Source: Planctomycetota bacterium (GTDB taxonomy: Bacteria > Planctomycetota > Phycisphaerae > UBA1845 > UTPLA1). Taken from it: DNA of 64,000 nucleotides. The stretch is from the NCBI GenBank assembly GCA_016712275.1, contig JADJRI010000007.1:1-64000 (forward strand), in the 5' to 3' direction. Both the position numbers and the translations under genes were made by a program. Each line of letters begins with the position of its first letter. Within the stretch, counting starts at the first letter, position 1. The notes below the pieces were generated by a model. That model was not told the DNA's origin. It searched no databases and saw nothing but the letters and a program-made list of their open reading frames with translations. Below are positions 45,052-52,959 of this stretch, piece after piece.

Positions 45052-47524
45052 TGATGACAAACGCGCTCTCCTCCTTGTCGAGCATCGACGCGAACGCAAT
45101 GGCCGGCAGTGTTTTGCGCTGGCTGGGCTTGTCGCTGGTTTATGGCACTCTTCTGGCTGCGTTTACATGGGTTGTATTGAAAACCGCATTCCGCAAGTCG
45201 GGCCTGCTCTTTGGGCGCGATTTGGACGGTTGTTCTGCTGAAATTCATCATTCCCGCAGGCCCCGGGATTCCCTTCTCGCTGGCAACTTTGACGGATTCA
45301 ATTCGTCAAACAGTGAATCCCGACGCCATCGCGCCAACACGCATTGGCGCATCCGCCACCGCAAACAGCGATGTTCAGTTCATCACGATATTTGAAAACG
45401 ACAAGGCGCCTGCCGCTATCGCAGCGCGCGCCTACCCCCGCGAATTGGTCGGTGCCCATCGCCATGGCAGCGTTATACCTCGCCCTGCTCATCGCCATCA
45501 CCCTTTGGCGCGGCTACCGATATGCGGCCGTTGTACGCCGATGCCGGGGTCTTCGCCGTGCTGATCGCGAAATCGGCGAACTCGTGGCCCGAACCTGCCA
45601 CCAACATGGCATTCACCGTTCGATCGACGTGCGAGTCAGCGGCGAGGCGTCGGCGCCGTTTGTTGTCGGCCTCTTTCGGCCGATGCTGGTGCTATCGCCC
45701 CGGCATCTTGCGGACACGGTCGAGGCCGAGGCTGTAATCTTGCATGAAATTGGGCACGTCCGCCCGTTTGATGTGGTACTGCGTTGTCTGCAGTGTCTCG
45801 TAGGGACATTGCTATTTTTCTGGCCCGTGGTGGCCTGGGTCAATCGACGGATCGACTTGGCGCGCGAGCATGCCTGTGATGACTGGGCCCTGTCACATGG
45901 GAAGCTGTCCGCCGCCGAGTATGCACGGTGCCTGCTGCGAGCGTTGCAGCCCGTGCGGTCGAGCTGGTCGATTTACCGTCCCGCCGCGATGGCCGCGAAT
46001 CGACGTCACGTCGAAAGGAGAATTGAAATGATTCTGCAACATCCCGATCGTTCTCGTCATGCTCGCTCGCTGGGGAGTGGGGGCCCTTTTGGTTGTCGGC
46101 GCTTGGGCGATCTTCACGCTCAGCGGATCAAAGCCCGCGGACGCGGCTATCGCAACGGCCGATGTCGCGGCGGTGCAATCCGATACCGGAAGCAAGAAGA
46201 TCATCGTCACACGCGTGAACCAGACTGGCGACGGCCAGATGCAGGTCAAGGTCGTTCGCGTGAACGATGGTAGTATTCAGATATCTGAAGATGGCACGGA
46301 ACAAAAATTTCAATGGGCCGCATCCAATGGCGACAGCAAGTCGAAGGTCATGGCATTTGTCGCGAATGACGAAGCCGCACATTGCGTAATGGCCGCATCC
46401 ATTGCAGGAATTGACGATGAATCCCTGGCGCAGTTCGCGACCGATCATCCCGCAGCCGACCTCGATGCCGATGGCAAGGTCAGCCCGCGCGAGCGCGAGG
46501 CCTATCTAACAGCTGTCGCATCACTTGCACCGGCGGCGGTGTTGCAGAAATTCCCCCATGCGGACAAGAACAGCGATAGCGCGCTCGATCTGAACGAAGC
46601 GGCGCAGTTGGTCTCGGGCGGATTGTTCAACATTCGAGTGCCACAATCCGGCCAGCCTCACATGATCGCCTTCGCCGGTAAGTCGGGTGGCGCGTGGCAG
46701 GCCGCCGATGGGCCCTGCAAAATTATTTGCGAAGAAACGCCGGTCGAATGCAAGGTCATCTGCGTGACGCCCGGCGACGAAGAGGAAAACTGCAAAGAGA
46801 TCATTGTTTCCGGCGCGAAATCAAACGGCGAAAACGTGGAATTGAAGATCGACTGTGACGTTGCAGTGGCAGTCGAGGCCGAAGGCGCCGCCGCCGACAA
46901 GAATGTCTTCGTGATGCGAACCAATCCGGACGATGCCGCGACAGGCACATGGACGCAAAAAATCGAAGGTCAGCCGATGAAAGTCGCGGTGCGAATGAAC
47001 AATGCCCTGGCCGAATTCACGCCAGCCGCGCCGATGGACGACGTTGCGACATGGCTTACCGAGAATGTCATTGTCGTGCCGACTACGGCGCAACTTCGCG
47101 ATGCCATGACGGCCGTCGAGGCGGCCCCACTGGTTCAGTTCAAGAACATGCATCCCGAAGCGGACACGAACAACGACGGCAGCGTCACCGTCGAAGAGCG
47201 CGATGCGTTCATCGCCGAAGAGATGAAGAACGTCCACAAGAAAATCCTCGAGCAGTTTCCCGAAGCCGATGCAAACAAAGACGGCGAAATGACCGAGACG
47301 GAAATGCACGAGTTCTTCAAGGCCCGCGTAGCGCTGGCGGCTTCGGCGCGATGCACGTCGGCCAATCCGGCGAATTGAAAGATAAAATGATCTTTATCGG
47401 CGACGCCCAGCCGGCATCCTACACGGTGGAATGCAAGCCGGTTCAGTGCAAGGTGATCGTTCAGACCAAAGATTCGAACGAAGAAATAGCGGCCGAAGCC
47501 ACCGCGACGACGGAAAGACCGTAA
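45051..47524 (+). CDS. BlaR1-like M56 metallopeptidase with EF-hand sensor region (frameshifted)
   Basis: Membrane antirepressor partner of the BlaI gene. The start at 45051 has GGGAGG seven bases upstream. N-terminal helices (LSLVYGTLLAAFTWVVL, LLKFIIPAGPGIPFS) precede the M56 peptidase with zinc motif HEIGH (45743-45757) and the HACDDWA segment. After ERRIEMILQHP a helix (ALLVVGAWAIFTL) leads to a large extracytoplasmic region with four EF-hand-like loops: DLDADGKVSPRE, DKNSDSALDLNE, DTNNDGSVTVEE and DANKDGEMTETE. Two Cys-rich beta segments share CKVIxxT. Frame breaks near 45213, 45430, 46060 and 47345. The usual penicillin-binding sensor is absent. A separate second gene starting near 46059 is the alternative. 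Confidence 0.75.
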
Positions 47525-47556
47525 AGTATCGGCCGTGCCACCGCGACGACGGAAAG
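47498..47556 (+). repeat. 39-bp-spaced direct repeat across the gene end
   Basis: GCCACCGCGACGACGGAAAG occurs at 47498-47517 and again at 47537-47556. The first copy is coding and the second lies after the stop, so this looks like a local duplication of the gene's 3' end. Confidence 0.65.
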
Positions 47557-47706
47557 GTCATAATGTAGCGTCCGTGCCCTCGTGCCGAACGATGATGAAC
47601 GAGACCGTCGTCCGGCTTCCACGCCGGATGAATAACAACTCGATTTGTTCGAGAGAATTGAAATAAGATAGGGGCACCCAAACGTAGGCATGCATCGCCC
47701 CACTCC

Positions 47707-47758
47707 AGCCACCCCTTCGCGAGCAAGACGTTGCCGCGATCGGGTGGCTTGCTTTTTT
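47707..47758 (+). terminator. Terminator with long loop after the BlaR1-like gene
   Basis: AGCCACCC (47707-47714) pairs perfectly with GGGTGGCT (47742-47749) and is followed by six T (47753-47758). The loop is 27 bases. It separates the gene from the convergent small gene at 47767. Confidence 0.65.
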
Positions 47759-47766
47759 GTTGGATG

Positions 47767-47967
47767 TCAGCGGCGAACCGTGCGGCGGGCTTCGTAGCGG
47801 GCGATTTCTTCTTTGAGTTGGTTGATAAAGCGCTTGAGGGACTCCATTTCGATCTCGCGGAATTCCTCATCACCGTTGGTTTCTGTTGCAGCATTATTGT
47901 AGAGCCGCTCGACTCGCATAAGCTGCTCACGCGTGTGCTGAAGTTCTCGATCATTTCTCAGTTCCAA
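47767..47967 (-). CDS. Small coiled-coil protein, possible antitoxin-like partner
   Basis: Protein of 66 residues, almost all helical: ELRNDRELQHTREQLMRVERLY, then MESLKRFINQLKEEIARYEARR. This shape and the ELRNxRxLxxT opening recall small antitoxin-like proteins adjacent to nucleotidyltransferase genes. It lies 40 bases downstream of a nucleotidyltransferase-like gene on the same strand. No experimental or family assignment can be made from sequence alone. Confidence 0.55.
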   Translation of the reverse strand: MELRNDRELQHTREQLMRVERLYNNAATETNGDEEFREIEMESLKRFINQLKEEIARYEARRTVRR

Positions 47968-48007
47968 TCGATCACCTCAATCATTCCTTTGGATTCATAA
48001 ATGCGGT

Positions 48008-48364
48008 TTATGGCAATATTTGTCGAGTGTATTCGTCGAACGCTTCTTGCCGAGCAATCGTGATATCCAGGAACGGCAGCCCCTTTCGCAATTCTCGTCG
48101 CGCTGCCTTCGACCCCAACTGTGGAGTTCCACGTAGCAGCAGGCAATCAACATCGTTCGGATCTATTATGTCCGTCACGAAGCTGCCGTTCAAAACGATT
48201 CGCCGAACGCCGGCTTTCATGGCAAGATCAACCATCCACCGGATCGACTCCATTTGAACCCGTCGAAGCTCGGAATCACGCCCAAAGCGTTCTTCGATTT
48301 CATCCATCCTCGCCGGGTGAACGCCCGGCGGCAGATTTCCGGACTCTTCGAACAACGGAATCAT
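48008..48364 (-). CDS. Minimal nucleotidyltransferase-like protein (DUF6932-like)
   Basis: Protein of 118 residues. The opening LPPGVHPARMDEIEERFGRD and the motif GVRRIVLNGSFVTDIIDPNDVD fit small nucleotidyltransferases: GSF at 60-62 and the carboxylates D71 and D73. The family normally has about 150 residues, so the C-terminus is short. Together with the downstream coiled-coil gene it resembles a nucleotidyltransferase toxin-antitoxin pair; the direction of the roles is not known. The operon is flanked by unrelated genes. Confidence 0.65.
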   Translation of the reverse strand: MIPLFEESGNLPPGVHPARMDEIEERFGRDSELRRVQMESIRWMVDLAMKAGVRRIVLNGSFVTDIIDPNDVDCLLLRGTPQLGSKAARRELRKGLPFLDITIARQEAFDEYTRQILP

Positions 48365-48584
48365 TGGACCTCACCAGACCCATCATGAATTGGGCGCATC
48401 AGGATTTCCGAACACGTCACCAATGTATCGCGAACTAGAACTATCGCAATTATGGGGTTAACCCAGTTGATTCAATAATGAACTGCCAAGCGCAGATCGC
48501 CTCGCCGCTAACACCCTGCGACTCTACTGGATTCATGCTACGATACCGGCTTCCAATAGAACCGATTACACGGATGTAGTATCC

Positions 48585-49568
48585 ATGCCCCAAATCTCAG
48601 TCCAAAACCTTGCCAAAACCTTCCGCGTCCCCGAACGCGAAGGCGGCTTCATCGCGTCGGTGCGCAGTATCTTCAAACGCCGCCACAAGGAAGTCCGCGC
48701 CGTCGATGGAATTCACTTCACCATCGACGAGGGCGAAATCGTCGGCTTCCTCGGTCCCAACGGCGCCGGCAAAACCACAACCCTCAAGATTCTCTCCGGC
48801 CTGTTGCATCCCACCTCCGGCGAAGCCCGCGTCATGGGTCACATCCCCTGGAAGCGCGAATCGGAATACCTGCGCCGAATCAGCATGCTCATGGGCCAGC
48901 GCACCCAGCTTCACTGGGATCTGCCCGCCATCGACTCGTTTCTCGTCCACGGTTCAATCTACGGCCTGCCGAAGGAGCAATACCGGACTACGCTCGACGA
49001 ACTCGTGGCACTGCTCGACATCGGCGACGTGCTGAAAAAACAGGTCCGCTCGCTCTCGCTGGGCGAGCGCATGAAATGCGAAATCTGCGTTTCGCTCCTG
49101 CACCGCCCTTCCGTACTATTCCTCGACGAGCCGACCATCGGCGTCGATATCGCCATGCAGGCCCGCATTCGCGAATTCATACGCAACTACAACCGGCAGC
49201 ACGGCGCGACGATCATCCTCACCAGCCATTACATGGCCGACGTCACCGCCCTCTGCAAACGCATCATCGTCATCGATAAGGGCCATATTCTCTTCGACGG
49301 CCCCCTGCCGGAGCTGTCGCGCAAGTTGGCCCCGTTCAAGGTTATTAAGATTGATCTTGACCGCGACCTGAACGGCTACGATTTAGCCGCGCTCGGCGAT
49401 GTGCTGGTTCGGGAAGAGCGCAAGGTCTCACTGCGCGTGCCGAAGGGAGAGGCCGCATCGGTCACATCCAAGTTGCTCACGGACTTGGCCGTGCTCGACC
49501 TGACCATCGAAGACCCGCCGATTGAGGATGTCATTTCGCGCGTCTTCGGAGGAGAATCGACCAAATGA
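48585..49568 (+). CDS. ABC-2 type transporter ATP-binding protein
   Basis: Protein of 327 residues. Walker A GPNGAGKTT, Q-loop MGQRTQL, signature LSLGERMKCE (a LSLGE variant of LSGGQ), Walker B LFLDEPTIGVD and the switch histidine TSHYMAD. The C-terminal 80 residues form a beta domain. It overlaps the next gene by four bases (ATGA), and that gene overlaps the third, giving a three-gene exporter operon. The substrate is unknown; the operon resembles DRA/NatA-type exporters whose two permeases are ABC2_membrane_6-like. Confidence 0.92.
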   Translation: MPQISVQNLAKTFRVPEREGGFIASVRSIFKRRHKEVRAVDGIHFTIDEGEIVGFLGPNGAGKTTTLKILSGLLHPTSGEARVMGHIPWKRESEYLRRISMLMGQRTQLHWDLPAIDSFLVHGSIYGLPKEQYRTTLDELVALLDIGDVLKKQVRSLSLGERMKCEICVSLLHRPSVLFLDEPTIGVDIAMQARIREFIRNYNRQHGATIILTSHYMADVTALCKRIIVIDKGHILFDGPLPELSRKLAPFKVIKIDLDRDLNGYDLAALGDVLVREERKVSLRVPKGEAASVTSKLLTDLAVLDLTIEDPPIEDVISRVFGGESTK

Positions 49569-50374
49569 TGGCGGCCATGCGAGCCTTGGGAGCGCACCTT
49601 CGCGCTCATCTGGCCGTGATGATGCAATATCGCGGCGAGGTGCTGCTCTGGAGCGTGTGGGGCATCGTGAACCCCGCGGTGCTCTATGCTATGTGGAGCG
49701 CGGCGGCCGAAAGCAGCGGCTCGCATGAAATTGCAAGCTACGATCGCGCCGGACTAGCCGCCTACTTCCTGGTAATGATGATTGTCGGCCATGCGACCGG
49801 CGCATGGGATGTCTATCAGATGGGCCATTTCGTTCGAACCGGCGTGCTGTCGCCGATGCTGCTTCATCCCGTGCTGCCGATGTGGCGATCGCTCGCTGAA
49901 AACATCGCATACAAGGTTGTGACGCTGATGTTCGTTATACCGATCTGGATCGGCTTTGCCTGGCTTGTAGGGCCGGCGTTCAAGGCAACAGCATGGGAAT
50001 ATCTGCTGGGCACGATTGCGCTGTTTCTGGGCGCGGCGTTGGCCTACTTGCTGAGTTATGCCATTTCGCTCATCGCATTCTGGGCGCCGAAGCTCGATGC
50101 CCTCGGCGAAATTTACTTTGCGCTGTGCATGTTTCTTGGAGGCCGATTTGTACCGATCGCCGCGCTGCCCGACAGCATTGCCGGGCTGGCGCGGGTGATG
50201 CCGTTTCGGTGGATGTATCAGTTCCCGACTGAATTGCTGATCGGCGGCCGCGTCGGCTTTCGCGATACGCTCATCGGACTTGGATTGCAGATTGTGTGGC
50301 TGACGTTTTCGTTTGTGCTGTTTCGCACATTGTGGTTCGCCGGCTTGAAGCGATATACCGCCGTGAGTGGATGA
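49565..50374 (+). CDS. ABC-2 family transporter permease 1
   Basis: Protein of 269 residues with six hydrophobic segments. It starts with an amphipathic basic stretch (RALGAHLRAHLAVMMQYRGEVLLWSVWG) typical of ABC2_membrane_6-like permeases, and shows ALPDSIAGLARVMPFRWMYQFPTELLIGG near the C-terminus. It overlaps both neighbours (ATGA at 49565 and 50371). It probably forms a heterodimer with the next gene's product. Confidence 0.88.
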   Translation: MMAAMRALGAHLRAHLAVMMQYRGEVLLWSVWGIVNPAVLYAMWSAAAESSGSHEIASYDRAGLAAYFLVMMIVGHATGAWDVYQMGHFVRTGVLSPMLLHPVLPMWRSLAENIAYKVVTLMFVIPIWIGFAWLVGPAFKATAWEYLLGTIALFLGAALAYLLSYAISLIAFWAPKLDALGEIYFALCMFLGGRFVPIAALPDSIAGLARVMPFRWMYQFPTELLIGGRVGFRDTLIGLGLQIVWLTFSFVLFRTLWFAGLKRYTAVSG

Positions 50375-51177
50375 ACATGACACGCGCGCTAAGTCTCATT
50401 TCAGTTTTCGTTCGCGTCAGCGTGCAGAACTTCGCGGCTTATCGCTTCGAATTTTTCGTGCGCATGTTTGTTTCCGTGGGCCATCTTCTGGCGGAATTGC
50501 TGGCCGTTCAAACCATCTTCAAAAACACGCCGGAAATCCGCGGCTGGCAGAAGGAACACATGCTTGTGCTCGTCGGCGTGTTTCGCATGATCGCCGGCGG
50601 CATCCGCATGGTCATTGTGCCCAACATGCGCCGCGTCATGGAGGACATCCGCAACGGCACTCTCGACTATGTATTGCTCAAACCGCTCGATGCTCAGTTT
50701 CACGTCAGCATTCGAGAATTCGTGATCTGGCGCGTGACGGATCTCGTCCTCGGCGGAAGCCTCGCGATCTATGGAAGCTATCTCACGCTTCACACGGTGC
50801 CGTTCGACAAGTTCATCCTCTTCATCCTGATGATGGTTGCCGCCTTCACCATCGTGTACGCAATCTGGCTCGCCCTGGCGGCCATTTGCTTCTGGCTCAT
50901 CCGACTCGAGAATATCGAAATGCTCTTTTGGAATGTTTTCGAGGCCGGCCGATTTCCGGTTCAGATTTATCCCGCCTGGCTGCAAACCGGCTTGACCTAC
51001 ATTTTTCCGCTTGCCTTTATCGTTACCTTTCCAGCGGCGAGCCTGCTTGGCATTTCCGGAAAGGGAATCACCCCCACAATGCCCGCTATCGCATTCCTGG
51101 TGGGCCTGATCGCGATAATCCTCGCCTCGATGCTGTTTCGGATCGGTTTGCGGCGATACGCGGGGGCCTCAGCCTGA
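50371..51177 (+). CDS. ABC-2 family transporter permease 2
   Basis: Protein of 268 residues. The ATG overlaps the upstream stop (ATGA), fixing the start at MNMTRALSL. Six membrane segments and the family features YRFEFFVRMF, MVIVPNMRRVMEDIRNGTLDYVLLKPLDAQFHVS, and FEAGRFPVQIYPAWLQTGLTYIFPLAF. It is a paralogue of permease 1. The first two membrane pairs match ABC2_membrane_6 proteins. Confidence 0.88.
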   Translation: MNMTRALSLISVFVRVSVQNFAAYRFEFFVRMFVSVGHLLAELLAVQTIFKNTPEIRGWQKEHMLVLVGVFRMIAGGIRMVIVPNMRRVMEDIRNGTLDYVLLKPLDAQFHVSIREFVIWRVTDLVLGGSLAIYGSYLTLHTVPFDKFILFILMMVAAFTIVYAIWLALAAICFWLIRLENIEMLFWNVFEAGRFPVQIYPAWLQTGLTYIFPLAFIVTFPAASLLGISGKGITPTMPAIAFLVGLIAIILASMLFRIGLRRYAGASA

Positions 51178-51334
51178 ATGGACGCGCTGTCCTTTGATAC
51201 AGAATTTCATTGCTCCGTGTCCCGCGACCGTCTATTATGACCCATATCGGTTCGCCGCCGACTTGGGCCATCTGAAACATTTCCATCGCGGTCATCGCCG
51301 CGAAGGATGCACGAGATGAAGGAGTCGTTGAACC

Positions 51335-52939
51335 ATGCGACTGATGATTCTCGAAAAGCAGCGGCTGCGTAACAGCCTCAAGCTTGAGGCCGGTTTAATC
51401 ACCATCGGTTCGGACAGCAATTGCCATATCCACCTGCCCGATCCGCGCGTCGGGAAACACCAGGCCAACATATCCAAGGACGACACCGGCGATTGGTGGC
51501 TCGAAGTTGTCGACCATATTCTGCCCACCTGCCTGAATCGGGCCGTCCAGAAGACGAAAGCAAAGCTTCGTCACGCCGACGAAATTGAATGCGGCGAATT
51601 CTCCATCAAGTTCTACATCGAATCCGAGCGCAGCCGCGAGGAATTGCAGCATGATCGCGTGATGTCCGTCCTGAAAACGCACGGCGACATGATTCCGCTC
51701 GGCGCGATCATTCTCAAGGAGGATGTCGAACTCAAGATTCCGCGCGAACATCTCATGGCCATGACGCGCCTCGCCTTGGAAATCGGCCGACGCGAATCGA
51801 TCCATGAAACGCTGCCGATCCTGCTGGGCGGAATCACGGAGTTGTTTCAAGCCCGGCGCTCATGGGTGGGCCTGCGGAAGGTCGAAAAGGATGAGTTTGA
51901 TTGGATGCTCGGACAGACCCAAACCGGTCGACCGATCGATCGCCCGCCGTTCAGCCGGGCGACCGAGCCGCGCCGCATCAAGTTCGGCCACCATATCTGC
52001 ACGCCGGAGACGCCGCAGGAGCAGGTGGGCGCCGCCATGGCGGTTCCCGTGATCGGCGGAAAATTCACCCTCGGTATGCTCTACGTCGAAAACGATCCGG
52101 GCGACCCGGCCTATGATGAGGACGCGCTGATTTCTTTCAAGGCGTTGGCGAATGCGGTGTCAATCCCCCTCGATGCAATCATTCACCACGATATCGCGGC
52201 GCGCCGCGCCGCCGTCACCGCGGAATTGACCATGGTTCGCGCCACACAGGATGCCCTGACGCCCAAGGCATTGCCGCAATGGGACGAAATGCAGGTGGCC
52301 GCCTATCGCCGCATCGGCGAGAAAAACTGCTCGGACTTGTATGACGTGATGCAGCTTCGTGACAAGACGGCGGCACTGCTCGTGGCCCGTGTCCACTGGC
52401 CGCTTCACACACTCGCGGGCGTAATGGGAGAGTTGCGCGGCGCTTTTCGATCGGCCGTCTTGTACGGCGAAGCCCCCCATCTCTTCGCCCGCGCCCTCAA
52501 TTGGCTGCTTCATACCGGCGATCAGGAAGCCTATGCCGATATGGCCGTGGCACGCGTCTGGCCGCAAACCGGCAAGGTGCAACTCTGTCTTGCCGGAAAA
52601 AATATCATCGCCGCTCGCGTCGGGGCCGATGGCACCGCGCATCGCATTAATTCGGGAGACAACCCACCGGCCGGCCTGGTTCGGGGCACGGCCTACTGCG
52701 TTCAGGAGCACGAGCTAAGCGAGGGCGATTCCCTGGTGCTTGCCACCGCCGGCGTCGATTACGCGCTAAATGAAAAAGGCGAGCCCTTTGGTTCCGATGC
52801 ACTTTGCGAAACCGTCTGCGACGGCCTCGGCGATACTCCCGGGCACGTCCTCAACGAATTTGCATCGGACCTCGGTGAGTTTCTCGATGGCGGCTCGATT
52901 CCGGATGATGTGTCGGTGCTGCTCATTCGCCGTGAGTAA
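51335..52939 (+). CDS. FHA-GAF-SpoIIE (PP2C-type) phosphatase
   Basis: Protein of 534 residues. An N-terminal FHA domain (about 20-90; ITIGSDSNCHIHLPDPRVGKHQANI) binds phosphothreonine. A GAF-like region (about 145-290; IHETLPILLGGITELFQARRSWVGL, AVPVIGGKFTLGMLYVEND) precedes a PP2C/SpoIIE-type catalytic domain (about 300-534; DLYDVMQLRDKTAALLVARV, DGTAHRINSGDNPPAGL, SIPDDVSVLLIRR). It likely reads kinase signals and regulates a partner by dephosphorylation. Monocistronic by spacing, GAAGGAGTCG before the ATG. Confidence 0.9.
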   Translation: MRLMILEKQRLRNSLKLEAGLITIGSDSNCHIHLPDPRVGKHQANISKDDTGDWWLEVVDHILPTCLNRAVQKTKAKLRHADEIECGEFSIKFYIESERSREELQHDRVMSVLKTHGDMIPLGAIILKEDVELKIPREHLMAMTRLALEIGRRESIHETLPILLGGITELFQARRSWVGLRKVEKDEFDWMLGQTQTGRPIDRPPFSRATEPRRIKFGHHICTPETPQEQVGAAMAVPVIGGKFTLGMLYVENDPGDPAYDEDALISFKALANAVSIPLDAIIHHDIAARRAAVTAELTMVRATQDALTPKALPQWDEMQVAAYRRIGEKNCSDLYDVMQLRDKTAALLVARVHWPLHTLAGVMGELRGAFRSAVLYGEAPHLFARALNWLLHTGDQEAYADMAVARVWPQTGKVQLCLAGKNIIAARVGADGTAHRINSGDNPPAGLVRGTAYCVQEHELSEGDSLVLATAGVDYALNEKGEPFGSDALCETVCDGLGDTPGHVLNEFASDLGEFLDGGSIPDDVSVLLIRRE

Positions 52940-52959
52940 TCGGCAAATCCCGGCAAAGT

